Source of the DNA: Chloropicon primus
Lineage: Eukaryota > Chlorophyta > Chloropicophyceae > Chloropicales > Chloropicaceae
Direction: 5' to 3'
DNA: 64,000 bases
NCBI GenBank assembly: GCA_023205875.1
Contig: CP060757.1
Span: 744,001-808,000, forward strand
Of the stretch, positions 18,218 through 27,986 are shown in pieces. The notes under the pieces were generated by a model, which worked only from the letters and a program-made list of their open reading frames with translations, had not been told where the DNA came from and made no database searches. Both the position numbers and the translations under genes were made by a program. Each line of letters opens with the position of its first letter. Position 1 is the stretch's first letter.

Positions 18218-20764
18218 ATGGAAGGAGGGGGGAAGTGGGGGAGGGGGAGGGTCAATCGGGATCAATGTGGGTGGGCGACCGCCCTGATCCTCTTCATCCT
18301 CGTGGCGTCGTCCGGAGGCTTCGTGGGCGGTGCCGCTGCCACGGTGCCCTCCTCGAGCCTGGTGTCCTCGAGCCTGGCGAGGGACGCTCAAGCGGCACTG
18401 TCCATCTACGGCCCCGCGGAGGCGTCGGGCCTGAACGCGGAGGAGGCCGTGAACCTGTTCGAGAGGGCGCAGATCGCCCTGTCCAAGACCCCCCTGGCGT
18501 TCGTGGACTCCCTCGTGGAGAAGCCCAGGGGGGCGGAGGGCGTGGGGGGCGTGAGCATCGTTGACGGGGCGGCGGTGATGGACGAGGACTCCGACGGGTT
18601 CTCGGAGGTGGAGGCCGTCGAATTGCTCAAGGTGGCGGCCCTGTCGGGTCATAGGGAGGGCGTCGCCCTCTTCGCGAGGCTGATGCTCTTGGGGGCCGTG
18701 CCCAAGCTTGGGGAGGGGCCGCCCAGCAGCCTGGAGCGGTCGTGGTCTCTGCGGCTGCTCACCCAGGCCGCGTCCCTCGGTTCGCCCCTGGCGCAGACCT
18801 ACCTGGGCCTGCTGTACTCCGCGGGGGTCGCGCCGATATCGTCGGAACCCCCCACCGGGGGCTCCCAGCCTGCGGCGACGGAGGACTCCTTCTCCGTGCC
18901 GGAGTCCCTCCTGCACCTCTACATGGGCGCCTCTGGGGGGGACGCCCTGGCCCAGCTGTCCCTGGGGTGGAGGCACGCCCTCGGCATAGGAGTGCCCAAG
19001 TCGTGCCAGGCGGCCGTGCTCTATTACGACACGCCCGCCTTCCTTCTCGTGGACAAGACGAGGGAGCCCGGGTCGACGCTGAGGCACGCCTTTGGGGCGC
19101 CGAACAAGGACAGGATATCGAGCTCCGAGGCCCTCAAGTCCGTGAGGTGGCAGAAGTTCGACGAGGACACCTTCGTTGGCAGGTTCAAGTCGGCCTACAA
19201 CAAGGTCGCCGCGAATTCGGCGACATCCTCCGGGGCGCAGCACGAGACGGACATGCTCCAGTACTACGAGTACAGGGCCAGTGCGGGGCACGCGGCGGCC
19301 CAGACGGCCATGGGCGAGGTCCACCTCTCGGGCTCGAACGGGATGCCGCAGGACTTTGAGAAAGCCGTCGAGTACTTCGAGCTCGCTCACTCCGCGAACG
19401 ACAGGGAGGCGACCGCCCAGCTTGGCCACATGTACGCCAACGGCTTGGGGGTGGAGCAAAGCAACTCCACCGCCATGGAGTACTTTCAGGAGGCGGCCGA
19501 TATGGGCAGCGCGCACGGCATGTACGGCCTGGGCTACTTGTATCTCTCTGGTTTCACGGGCGACGCCGAGGAGGGAGATGGCCACGAACTCGAGGGAGGG
19601 GATCGCCCTGCCATAAACGTCGAGAAGGCGATCACGTACCTCTCAAAAGCGGCGGACAGGGGTCATGTCGAGGCCATATTTCTCCTTGGGGTCATGTACT
19701 TGAACGGCTGGAACGCAAACAGCAAGCGGATCATTGCCAAGGTGAGGGATGTGATCCACGACAAGACGAACGTCGCTCTCGCCAAGGAGAGCGACACGCT
19801 CAAGGCCTACAACTTCTTGCAGGTCGCTGCCTATGCCGGCCACCCGATTGCAATGTACAACACAGCAATGATGCGGTTGCTAGGGATGGGGACCCAGGCC
19901 TCCTGCTCTGGTGCCTTGGAGCTCCTCAAGCCTCTCGCGGAGCGCCTCAGCCCTGAAACAAAGTTGCTAGAACACGCGTTTCGGCAGGTGTCGACGGGCG
20001 TCGACAATGCAGCGCTGAGCTACATGCTTGCGGCGTACTCGGGGATGGAGGTCGCCCAGACGAACGCGGCTTACCTCCTGCAGCACGGGTCAAACGTCGA
20101 CTTTGACGTTATATCCTTCGAGGACGGGCAGAGGATCGTGTCCTCGGAAATCGACAGTCAGCGCCAAGCCATCAAGTTCCACAAGTACGCCGCCGAGCAG
20201 GGGAACATGGCGAGCCTTCTGGCCATAGGAGACATTTATTTCTATGGATACGGCGTCCCGGTGAACAAAGAGAAGGCGGGGGAGGCGTACAGAAGGGCAG
20301 CGGAGATCGCCACGTTGAAGAAAGCGGACAGCCACGCCTCCACTCTCGCTGGCGGAAGGCCCAAAGGGGGTGGGGACTCGAGCTCCGATTTCGAGCTCAC
20401 CCCCCCCGTCGCAACCGCGTTCGCGTACTTCAACTTGGGGGTCATGCACCAGATGGGAATCGGTTTGCCACAAGACTTGCATTTGGCGAAAAGGTTTTAC
20501 GACCTTGCCATGGGCAGCCACTCGACCGCATCGGGGCCCTGTACCATAGCGCTCTTCTCCCTTCGTGCCCACAAGTCCCTGGAGCAGCTCGCGCCTCTCG
20601 CCAAGAAGGCTGCAGAGCTGTTTGTGAACTACGTCCCTGACTTCACAAAGGCTTTCAAGGAGGCCTTCCCAGACTTTGCGGACACCGAGGATACGGTTCT
20701 GATTCTCTCATTAATCCTGCCGCCAATCCTCCTCGTCATGCTCATGCGGCGGAGAGTGTTTTGA
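18218..20764 (+). CDS. HRD3: HRD3/SEL1L-type ERAD adaptor with Sel1 repeats
   Basis: 848 residues from ATG 18218. A signal sequence (ALILFILVASSGG) is followed by Sel1-like repeats across about residues 130-780. Typical units are YYEYRASAGHAAAQTAMGEVHLSG, LGHMYANGLGVEQS and YLSKAADRGHVEAIFLLGVMYLNG. A single transmembrane helix lies near the C-terminus (about 824-843, ILSLILPPILLVML), followed by a short RRR tail. This luminal Sel1 array plus C-terminal anchor is the layout of yeast Hrd3 and animal SEL1L, which recruit misfolded glycoproteins to the HRD1 ubiquitin ligase in the ER membrane. TGTAA follows the stop within about 15 bases. Confidence 0.9.
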   Translation: MEGGGKWGRGRVNRDQCGWATALILFILVASSGGFVGGAAATVPSSSLVSSSLARDAQAALSIYGPAEASGLNAEEAVNLFERAQIALSKTPLAFVDSLVEKPRGAEGVGGVSIVDGAAVMDEDSDGFSEVEAVELLKVAALSGHREGVALFARLMLLGAVPKLGEGPPSSLERSWSLRLLTQAASLGSPLAQTYLGLLYSAGVAPISSEPPTGGSQPAATEDSFSVPESLLHLYMGASGGDALAQLSLGWRHALGIGVPKSCQAAVLYYDTPAFLLVDKTREPGSTLRHAFGAPNKDRISSSEALKSVRWQKFDEDTFVGRFKSAYNKVAANSATSSGAQHETDMLQYYEYRASAGHAAAQTAMGEVHLSGSNGMPQDFEKAVEYFELAHSANDREATAQLGHMYANGLGVEQSNSTAMEYFQEAADMGSAHGMYGLGYLYLSGFTGDAEEGDGHELEGGDRPAINVEKAITYLSKAADRGHVEAIFLLGVMYLNGWNANSKRIIAKVRDVIHDKTNVALAKESDTLKAYNFLQVAAYAGHPIAMYNTAMMRLLGMGTQASCSGALELLKPLAERLSPETKLLEHAFRQVSTGVDNAALSYMLAAYSGMEVAQTNAAYLLQHGSNVDFDVISFEDGQRIVSSEIDSQRQAIKFHKYAAEQGNMASLLAIGDIYFYGYGVPVNKEKAGEAYRRAAEIATLKKADSHASTLAGGRPKGGGDSSSDFELTPPVATAFAYFNLGVMHQMGIGLPQDLHLAKRFYDLAMGSHSTASGPCTIALFSLRAHKSLEQLAPLAKKAAELFVNYVPDFTKAFKEAFPDFADTEDTVLILSLILPPILLVMLMRRRVF

Positions 20765-21016
20765 TGTATATTCCTGTAAAAGTGTACTTATATAGATTAT
20801 TCGTGTGGCGTCCAGGTGCCATCCCATATCCACATCCGCAGCCTCTCGCAGAGTTGGTCCACATTGGTTCCGGAAGCGTCTTCGCCTCGTCCCCGTGAGG
20901 CATCCACTCGGTCTGCTCCTCGTCGGCCTGGCCGGCTCAATCTCGGGAAATCCTATTGTTGCCTGGCGGGCCGGGACTGCCGAGGAGGACAAGGTATCGA
21001 AGACACGCTACGCACA

Positions 21017-22192
21017 ATGGATTACTTCAAGTCGCGATCGCTGGTGCTGCCCGTCCAGCCCATGGATGTGTGTGCCCGCGGTGACTATGCCGCGGTCGCC
21101 CTGATAGACGGCCGCATTGCGCTGGCGAGAGTGGGCGAGAACGAAGGCGAGGCCGGGAGAATGACGACGCACCTCTGGCAGGCTCACGACGGGGCCTCGT
21201 GCAGGTCGGCGATATTCCTGGACGACTTCGTCGTCAGCGGTGACGCGCAGGGCAGCCTCCGCCTCAGCAGCATCGAGAGGAGCGCTGGGGCTAGCGCGGA
21301 TCAGGGCAAGCCGTACGGGGTCCAGAGCGAGGGCCGCCAGGTCGAGGAGGACGAGGAGGACGAGGAGGAGGGGGGCGACCTCGGGTGTGGGACGAGCTGC
21401 ATCGTGGGGCTCGGCGATGCGAACACGTTCGCCGTTGGGTACGACGACGGGAAGCTCGAGGTTTACGACAGGAGGGCGCTCGGCAAGGGGGCCTCGCCCG
21501 TTCCAGTGGCCCACTTCGTGGAGCACACGGACTTCGTTTCCGCCATGGACTTGGTGTCGCCGGGGCAGCAGCTCGTGTCGACCAGCGGGGACGGCACCCT
21601 CGCGCTCTTCGACCTCAGGAAGAGGAAGCTCGTCGCGAGGTCGGAGGACGACGCGGACGACGAGATGCTCTCGGTGCGGGTGATGAAGGGGGGGAAGAAG
21701 GTGGTCTGCGGCCACCAGAGCGGCGTCCTCAGCATCTTCTCCTGGGGCTACTGGAACGACTGCAGCGACAGGTTTCCGGGCCACCCGGAGTCCGTGGACG
21801 CTATGGTCAAGGTCGACGAGGACACCCTCCTGACGGGCTCCTCCGACGGCCTGATTCGGATCGTCAGCGTCCTGCCGAACAAGGCCTTGGGCGTCGTCGG
21901 CGAGCACCTCGCCGAGAACCCGATCGAGAAGCTATGCCTCGAGCCCACGAGCTCTCGGACCTTGTACAGCATCTCCCACGACAACGTCGTCAAGGTGTGG
22001 TCCGTGGGCGAGCTCCTGGACGAGGACGAGAGCGACGACGGGGAGGACGCCAAGGCCGAGGAGGAGGGCTCGGACTCGGAGGACGCGGATCGCCCTCGCC
22101 CGCAGAGGAAGAAGCACAAGAAGGGGAAGCAGAAGGGCGGTTTCAAGGGTCAGAAGCACGCGGAGCGGTCCGCCTTCTTCGCGGACCTTTAG
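21017..22192 (+). CDS. WDR55: WD-repeat protein, WDR55 homologue
   Basis: 391 residues from ATG 21017 (MDYFKSRSLVLPV); upstream in-frame codons are not supported by an ATG context. Repeats span the first ~325 residues, for example NTFAVGYDDGKLEVYD, LVSTSGDGTLALFDLR, VVCGHQSGVLSIFSWG and LLTGSSDGLIRIVSV. The tail is acidic, then Lys-rich (KKHKKGKQKGG), ending AFFADL, a typical WDR55 C-terminus. WDR55 proteins are nucleolar and needed for rRNA processing. In plants they also associate with DDB1-CUL4. Confidence 0.87.
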   Translation: MDYFKSRSLVLPVQPMDVCARGDYAAVALIDGRIALARVGENEGEAGRMTTHLWQAHDGASCRSAIFLDDFVVSGDAQGSLRLSSIERSAGASADQGKPYGVQSEGRQVEEDEEDEEEGGDLGCGTSCIVGLGDANTFAVGYDDGKLEVYDRRALGKGASPVPVAHFVEHTDFVSAMDLVSPGQQLVSTSGDGTLALFDLRKRKLVARSEDDADDEMLSVRVMKGGKKVVCGHQSGVLSIFSWGYWNDCSDRFPGHPESVDAMVKVDEDTLLTGSSDGLIRIVSVLPNKALGVVGEHLAENPIEKLCLEPTSSRTLYSISHDNVVKVWSVGELLDEDESDDGEDAKAEEEGSDSEDADRPRPQRKKHKKGKQKGGFKGQKHAERSAFFADL

Positions 22193-22825
22193 CAGGCAGC
22201 AGGGAGAACTTCATATAACATATACATAAGCATAAGCATAAGCATACCTTTGAAATCATCATCCATCTTTGGTTTAACTTTGCGCTGCGCAAAGTTCACC
22301 ACCAGGAGGCCACACACCACCAGGAGGCCACCACCACCAGGAGGCACGAGGCTTGGATTGGCTTCGCGGATTGCTCCCCAGCATCCCCTCCCAGCTGTTC
22401 GATGGATACTCCTTCCCCCCCCCAAAAAAATAGAGAGCAGACCAGAGCTGGCCCCCGAGTCCAGCGAACAAGAAATTTCTCTCTCTCTCTCCCTTTCAAA
22501 CCCTTCCCCCTTCGTTTTTGGACAAGGGATTTGAAAGGGGCAAGAGAGAGAGAGAGAGGCGGAGGCGGAAAACACCACTTGTGTTGGCGCGCCAAGGGAA
22601 CGAGGGACGCACGAGGGGGGGATTGAGTGAGGATCCTTGGCGAGTTCGTGACTCTGTCTCTGGTCTGGGCCGGCTCGGGTTTGTGTGAAACACTTGTGCT
22701 TCTTTTGAAGGCGAGGCTTTCGGGGGCGCGCGCGAGAAGAACCTTGCCTTACCTTTCTAGTTGTACCCCAGGGCCAAAGACCGTGGTTGTGCGTGTGCGC
22801 GTGAGGGTCAAGGAGAGAGGACGAG
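22193..22825. other. Intergenic region upstream of PP2A-C
   Basis: 633 bases. A CATAAG repeat (about 22225-22244) follows WDR55. Three copies of a CACCAGGAGGCCA-like 13-mer occur at about 22299-22346. A CT-run (about 22477-22491) and a GA-run (about 22536-22557) flank a pair of imperfectly complementary segments (CCCTTTCAAACCC and GGGATTTGAAAGGGG) that could form a hairpin. The GA run is on the sense strand of the PP2A gene. No protein or tRNA gene is visible. Confidence 0.55.
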
Positions 22826-23773
22826 ATGGGAGAGAAGGACATATTGTCGCTGGCGGATGCGAGCGAGCTGGACAACCACATCAACAACCTCATGGAGTGC
22901 AAGCTGCTCTCGGAGGAGGACGTAGAGGCCCTGTGCAAGAAGTGCAAGGAGATCCTTGAGACGGAGCCTAACGTGACGCCCGTGAGCTGTCCGGTGACGG
23001 TCGTCGGGGACGTGCACGGGCAGTACCACGACGTAATGGAGCTCTTCAAGATAGCGGGCACGGCGCCCAACACCAACTTTCTGTTCCTCGGAGACTACGT
23101 GGACAGAGGGTACTACTCGGTCGAGACGGTGCAGATCGTGCTCGCCCTCAAGGCGAGGTACCCGAAGAGGGTGACGATCATCAGGGGCAACCACGAGAGC
23201 AGGCAAATCACGCAAGTCTACGGGTTTTATGACGAGTGCCTGAGAAAATACGGGACGGCGAACGTTTGGAAGATGGTGACGGACCTTTTTGACTTCTTGC
23301 CCCTCGCGGCCATAGTAGAAAACCAGCTCTTCTGCCCCCACGCGGGCCTGTCCCCGGGCCTGAACACCATCAGCAACATCGACCAGCTCTCTCGATTCGA
23401 GGAGGTTCCCCACGAGGGCCCCATGTGCGACTTGCTTTGGAGCGACCCCGACGAGAGGCCTGGTTGGGGGCTGTCCCCAAGAGGAGCGGGGTACACTTTC
23501 GGGCAGGACGTGAGCGAGCAGTTCACCCACACGAACGGCCTCAAGTTCATCATGAGGGCCCACCAGCTCGTGTCGGACGGGTACTGCTGGGTGCACGAGG
23601 GCAGCGTCGTGACGGTCTTCAGCGCGCCGAACTACTGCTACAGGTGTGGAAACCTGGCCGCAATCTGCGAGATTGACGAGCACCTCAACTGCAAGTTCCT
23701 GCAGTTCGAGCACGCGCCTCCAAGAGGAAGCGGAACGGAGATCAAGCGCATGGTTCCGGACTACTTCTTGTGA
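22826..23773 (+). CDS. PP2AC: Serine/threonine protein phosphatase PP2A catalytic subunit
   Basis: 315 residues. The metallophosphatase signatures are intact: [28 protein letters not shown], then a histidine in PHAGLSPG and [20 protein letters not shown]. The C-terminus is the diagnostic PDYFL, whose Tyr can be phosphorylated and whose Leu is carboxyl-methylated in this family. These place it in the PP2A rather than the PP4 or PP6 branch. It is a single-exon gene. A TGTAA lies near 23970. Confidence 0.97.
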   Translation: MGEKDILSLADASELDNHINNLMECKLLSEEDVEALCKKCKEILETEPNVTPVSCPVTVVGDVHGQYHDVMELFKIAGTAPNTNFLFLGDYVDRGYYSVETVQIVLALKARYPKRVTIIRGNHESRQITQVYGFYDECLRKYGTANVWKMVTDLFDFLPLAAIVENQLFCPHAGLSPGLNTISNIDQLSRFEEVPHEGPMCDLLWSDPDERPGWGLSPRGAGYTFGQDVSEQFTHTNGLKFIMRAHQLVSDGYCWVHEGSVVTVFSAPNYCYRCGNLAAICEIDEHLNCKFLQFEHAPPRGSGTEIKRMVPDYFL

Positions 23774-24088
23774 TCCGCCGTTTGTTGTTTGTGTTGCAGG
23801 ATTGCCTGTGTGTGGGTTGTGGGGTAGAAGAACAAGAAGGAGAAGAAGAAGAAGAAGGAAGGTATGTTTGTATTTTTTTCTAGTATTTAAGGCGGAGCGA
23901 AGGAAGGAGGAGGAGGAGGGGGCGACGAATATCATAGAGGAGTTCCAAAAAACGCAACATAGAAAACACTTGTAACACGTCCGTGTATTATCACAGAGAA
24001 AAGAAGGAAAAATGCATGCGCGCGCGGTCCTTTCCCCCCCTACCCCCCCACATACACCCCGCACGGCACCAAAACTTAGTTTAATTAT
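23774..24088. other. Convergent intergenic region, PP2A-C to ferrochelatase
   Basis: 315 bases between two convergent stops. It contains (AAG)n-rich DNA at about 23829-23860, a TGTAA near 23970 and a C-rich run at about 24037-24052. I see no gene. Confidence 0.5.
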
Positions 24089-25636
24089 TTACACGGCGTC
24101 CTCCACGGCTTCAAGCAGGAAGGCCGCCTTCCCCGTCGCGATCTCGAAGATGATGATGGTCAGCAGGGCCATCATGGCCAGCCTCCCGTTCACGAGCTCC
24201 GCGGACCGGGTCCAGCCCCACTCCCACTCGAGGGAGACCTCCGGCAGGGGCAGGACCTTCCTGTCCCCGTCGTACGTCTCCAGCAGGGCGTCCACGCTCC
24301 CCATGGGGACCAGGCTCCCCGACTGCTTCAGGAGCGCGGGGGTCTGGGGGTCCCTCAGGTCGGCCTCGTACGCCACGTTCCCCATGTTGGGCAGGGCGTA
24401 GGGCAGGGCCTCGATCGCGGCGCTCGCGAGGTCGGAGATGAAGACCTCGTCGCACCCCAGGGCGGGGACCCTCCTCCAGCCCTGGATCCCGCAGTCCTCG
24501 GCGACCTCCCTGTACTCCATGTCGATCTCTTCCAGGGTCTCGATGTGCTCGCTCACAAAGGAGATGGGCACGACGACGAGGGCCTCCACCCCCTGGTTCG
24601 CGAGGTACCTGATGGAGTCGCCCGTGTAGGGCTCCAGCCACTCCACGGGTCCGACCCTCGACTGGTACGCCAGCGTGTGGCCGTTGTACTCGATCCCCCT
24701 GCCCCTGAGCTCCTCCACGATGAGGTCCACGGTCTCCTCCATCTCCTCCTTGTACGGGTCCCCGGCCTCCGTGACGTAAGACTTGGGGACCCCGTGCGCG
24801 GAGAAGAAGACGTGGGCCTTGCGGGAGCTCAGGCCCTTCTTGGCCGACTGCTTGCACGCGTCGAACGCCAGGATCTCCCTCTCGATCAGGTTGGCCATGG
24901 CGCACACGTACCCCCTCCTCTGGTACCAGGACGGGATCACCGTGTGCCTCAGGTCCTTGAGGGCGGGGTCCTCCTTGAAGATCTTCTCCAGGAGCCTGAG
25001 GGAGGACCCGGACGTGGACACGGAGAACTGCGGGTACAGGGGCAGGATCACCAGGTCGGTGATCCGGTCCCTCTTCACCCTCTCGATGGCCTCCTCCGTG
25101 AAGGGGTTCCAGTACCTCATCGCGACGTAGCACTTGGCGTCCACGTCCTGCGCCCGCATCGCCCCCTGCAGGGCCCGGGCCTGCTCCTCGGTCGTCCTCC
25201 TGATGGGCGACCCGCCGCCGATGGCCTTGTACCCCTCCTGGGAGGTCGGCGCCCTGGCGTACGACACCACGGAGGCAAGCAGGGGCTGGGCCCACCCCAC
25301 CGCGTCCGGCAGCCTCAAGATGTCCGGGTCCGCGAACAGGTTGTACAGGAACTCCTGCACGTCGTCCAGAGTCTCGGGACCGCCCAGGTTCAGGAGCAGG
25401 ACCCCGACGCGACGCGACGAGCTGGTCTCGGCGTCGTCGGTGGCGTTGTCGGGTGCTGACGACGACGGCGAGGAGGGGGTGTCCGTGGTCGCCCGGAGGG
25501 GGCGAGCGCAGTGTGTGTGTGTGTGGGGGGGGTGCCGCTGCCTCCCCCTGAGACTCGCGGCGGGGTGACTCGTGGCGGGGGGGCACCGCGGTGCCGCCGC
25601 CCTCCCTCGCGTCGCCGCCGACGCCGTCCTCCTCAT
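24089..25636 (-). CDS. FECH2: Plastid ferrochelatase with C-terminal LHC/CAB-type helix
   Basis: 515 residues from ATG 25636. A basic Arg/Ala/Pro-rich leader of about 75 residues without an ER signal fits a primary-plastid transit peptide. The mature enzyme opens [17 protein letters not shown] and includes the active-site histidine in [13 protein letters not shown] and the LPLYPQFS and [13 protein letters not shown] blocks. It inserts Fe2+ into protoporphyrin IX. The last ~40 residues ([20 protein letters not shown]...) are a chlorophyll a/b-binding-type transmembrane helix with the ExxNGRxAM motif. This is typical of cyanobacterial and plant FC2 and links haem synthesis to thylakoid chlorophyll status. 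Its 250-bp upstream region also separates it from the next minus-strand gene. Confidence 0.95.
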   Translation of the reverse strand: MRRTASAATRGRAAAPRCPPATSHPAASLRGRQRHPPHTHTHCARPLRATTDTPSSPSSSAPDNATDDAETSSSRRVGVLLLNLGGPETLDDVQEFLYNLFADPDILRLPDAVGWAQPLLASVVSYARAPTSQEGYKAIGGGSPIRRTTEEQARALQGAMRAQDVDAKCYVAMRYWNPFTEEAIERVKRDRITDLVILPLYPQFSVSTSGSSLRLLEKIFKEDPALKDLRHTVIPSWYQRRGYVCAMANLIEREILAFDACKQSAKKGLSSRKAHVFFSAHGVPKSYVTEAGDPYKEEMEETVDLIVEELRGRGIEYNGHTLAYQSRVGPVEWLEPYTGDSIRYLANQGVEALVVVPISFVSEHIETLEEIDMEYREVAEDCGIQGWRRVPALGCDEVFISDLASAAIEALPYALPNMGNVAYEADLRDPQTPALLKQSGSLVPMGSVDALLETYDGDRKVLPLPEVSLEWEWGWTRSAELVNGRLAMMALLTIIIFEIATGKAAFLLEAVEDAV

Positions 25637-25882
25637 CGCGCTGTTCGTTTAGGGTGTTCGCACTGTTCGTTAGTGTGCCGTCGGGACGCCGTAAGAGTTC
25701 GTCGTTGGCGTTCGTTCCTTCTCCTTCTGGAGGACGAGGGAGGAGATCTGGATTCGTGGCCCTGCTGAGGTTTTCGGCGGGTGAGCTCGGCTTCGGTGCC
25801 TGGGGGAGGATCGGTGTTTGGATGGATTTAGGAACCTTGTTCCGGAACTGCTACAATTCCGAGCTCAGGGCGAGTCGAGGGA

Positions 25883-26789
25883 TTAAGTAGCGTGTAATAT
25901 AATATAACGGGTGGCGCCGGACTTGGGCATGTAGTGCGACGCCGCGTACACGGCTTGCCCGTCCGAGGTGCTTGCAGCCTTGCTCATGTACTTTTTGAGC
26001 TCCTCTTTCTTTTCCTCCCCAATCAAAGTTGCTGCGTGGGGCGTCGGGATGCACGCCAGTATAGAGGCCTGCCCTGCGCGCTCAGCAAGGTAGTCACCTG
26101 TTCAGGAAGATCTTTGCCGAGCAAAGCGCTTGAGATCGTGGCCGCCTGACCAGCGAGCTTGTTCCCAAGCCCCTCCTGCACAATGGACTCGCGGAGGAAG
26201 ACGATGAAGTGGGTCAGTCCTTTCAAGCCCTCAACGCGCTCCAGGTGGACTCCGCCACGGCCTCGGACCACGCGGACCAGGGTCAGCTCCTCAGGCTCGC
26301 GAGTTCGCTCCGCCCGTGTACCCTCGCGTGCAAGGGTGGGCTGCGCGCCAGCTAATTCGTCTGCGAAGCGAAGAGAGGCAAGAAGTCCATCCGCATTGAG
26401 AAGCGTCGTCGGATCCGCGTTCTCCTCGATGGCGGCCATCTCCCGCTGCCTATGAGGTCCCGCGGAGGTCGCCAGGGCCACTGTGCAAGCGTTGGTGTCC
26501 AGGCTTGTTCCGAGTGCCACCGCGCCGCACGGCTGCCCGCTGCCCTGCAATTGGGTGAAGACAGAGACATTGGGCACCACAATCCTTGGGCGCCACCCAC
26601 CTGGAGAACCGCGGCCGGGGTGGCGTCACCAGCCCCTTCTTCACATGACGACGTCGCGACGTCGGACGTGGAGGACCCAGTATTCGTCAGTCTCCTCTTC
26701 TTCGGCCTCGGCGGCAACCAGTTTAGGGTCGCCACTTCTCCCGTGGGATAACATAAGTCAGTATGATTTGCTTCTCCCCTTCGCCCCAT
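25883..26789 (-). CDS. Unrecognised protein, probable three-exon gene
   Basis: Proposed model: complement(join(25883..26014, 26098..26544, 26601..26789)), about 255 residues. The first intron (56 bp) has CAG|GTGGGT...ATTGCAG and keeps frame. The second donor (GAACAG|GTGACT) is clear, but its acceptor is ambiguous: the frame-keeping site is after GGGGAG at 26015, while a better-looking CGCAG at 26032 breaks frame. Exon 2 encodes an Ala/Leu-rich domain (VALGTSLDTNACTVALATS; GLKGLTHFIVFLRESIVQEGLG) that reads like a real folded protein. The tail ends SGATRYIILHAT. I do not recognise the family. The N-terminal exon is the least certain. Confidence 0.45.
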
Positions 26790-26966
26790 TCGGGAGCCCT
26801 CCCCTTCTTCGTCGGTGGTGCTTGACCCAGACCATGGTCCTCTCCCAGCTCCCGCCAGGTCACACACCTCCTCGCCGTCCTCCGCCGTTACGATCAACGA
26901 TCTCGTTGTCCTTGGGTATAACTAACGTCTCTAACCGAATCATTGTCTCACGGAGCAAGATTGAAA

Positions 26967-27039
26967 GACCTGTACGGGGGTCGAACCCGCGACCTCTAGA
27001 TTCGAAGTCTAGCGCTCTGATCCACTGAGCTAACAGGTC
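26967..27039 (-). tRNA. tRNA-Arg (anticodon TCG)
   Basis: On the minus strand a 73-nt sequence folds as a full cloverleaf. The acceptor stem is GACCTGT/ACAGGTC. The D-arm is GCTC...GAGC. The anticodon stem is CTAGA/TCTAG around loop CTTCGAA (anticodon TCG). The T-arm GCGGG-TTCGACC-CCCGT follows. No intron is present and CCA is not encoded. It lies between an unknown minus-strand gene and a GNAT gene on the plus strand. T-rich DNA follows the 3' end on the minus strand (TTTCAATC). Confidence 0.95.
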
Positions 27040-27156
27040 TTTGTCCCATAACAAGAGCTTTTCGACTACAAGTACTGTTGCGCCACCCCGACGATCGGGA
27101 TCGGGGTCGGTCTGCTGCTGGCCCTCGCCCTCGTCGTCGTGCCCGTTCCCGTTCCC

Positions 27157-27855
27157 ATGACGACGACGAGGGCGAGGTCGACGACCACCCGGGGGCGGCG
27201 GGCGACGAGGCGGCCCTCCACGCCTCCTCAGCACGAGCACGGGCACGAACGTCGCCGTCGTTGTGGACAGCATCTTGACGTCGCCCGCGTCGTGGCCTCC
27301 GCGGAGCGGAGGAACCTCCGCCTGGAGTACGCCGGCCTCGGCCCGGCCTTCCGGGTGACCGCGACCACGACGACCTCCTCGACCTCCTCGACCTCCTCGA
27401 CCTCCTCTTCTTCTCCCGGCGTCGTCGTCGAGGTCGGGCACATCACGGGGTTCTTCGTCCCGGCCAGCGGGTACGTCCACTTCGACGAGATGCGCGTGGT
27501 GCCGTCGTCCTCCCTGCGGGCGTCCGGGGCGTCCGCCGGGGCCTTCGGCACCGGCTTGGTGATGGGCGTGTTCGCCCTGTGCGAGCTCAGGGACCGGGGG
27601 TGCAGGACCGCGGAGCTCCTGGCGATCAACGACAACTCGTACCAGTTCTCCAAGCTTGTCCGGTACTACGAGCGGATGGGATTCGAGAGGGTCAGGGAGG
27701 TCGGGGGCGTGGACGAGGATCAGAGCCCGTGGCACGTGGAGCTCGTGGACCGGCTCGTGTGGGGCGGGTCCGGCATGCTCATGAGGGCCGACGTCGGGGA
27801 CGTTCTCGCGAGGTGGTCCAAGGCCTTCCAGGACAAGGGCCAAAGCCCAACATAA
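27157..27855 (+). CDS. GNAT-family N-acetyltransferase, probably plastid
   Basis: 232 residues from ATG 27157. The N-terminus ([19 protein letters not shown]) is basic and Thr/Arg-rich like a transit peptide. A low-complexity Thr/Ser run (about residues 68-85) interrupts the domain. The GNAT core is visible: beta-4 [11 protein letters not shown], then the acetyl-CoA-binding [18 protein letters not shown] region, then [22 protein letters not shown], the usual beta5-alpha4 signature. It would transfer an acetyl group from acetyl-CoA; the substrate is unknown. The P-loop (GxGxG/A) is only loosely conserved. Confidence 0.68.
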   Translation: MTTTRARSTTTRGRRATRRPSTPPQHEHGHERRRRCGQHLDVARVVASAERRNLRLEYAGLGPAFRVTATTTTSSTSSTSSTSSSSPGVVVEVGHITGFFVPASGYVHFDEMRVVPSSSLRASGASAGAFGTGLVMGVFALCELRDRGCRTAELLAINDNSYQFSKLVRYYERMGFERVREVGGVDEDQSPWHVELVDRLVWGGSGMLMRADVGDVLARWSKAFQDKGQSPT

Positions 27856-27986
27856 TAATGTCATACAGAGAAAAAAGCAAAAGCAAAAAAATTCTCGCTC
27901 CCTCCCTCCTTCCCTTTCCTTCGTTTCTGGTCAGACACCCGCGCGCGCAACCCAAAGGAGACTTCGCTCTCCTCTCTGTGCCAACC

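Noticed and set aside
22300-22350. Three CACCAGGAGG units as a possible CRISPR-like or satellite array
   Set aside because: Only three short, near-contiguous copies with 2-6 bp spacing; an ordinary local tandem repeat in a eukaryotic promoter.
24111-25586. Long second ORF of about 490 codons antisense-frame to ferrochelatase (and similar long shadows over cyclase, LRR and PDH genes)
   Set aside because: GC-rich coding DNA yields long open frames in other frames. These have Arg/Gly/Pro-biased, domainless translations, whereas the chosen frame has full family motifs.
26860-27864. Minus-strand 334-codon ORF across the tRNA and GNAT gene
   Set aside because: It runs through a complete tRNA gene and opposes a recognisable GNAT domain; composition is Arg/Gly/His-rich shadow.
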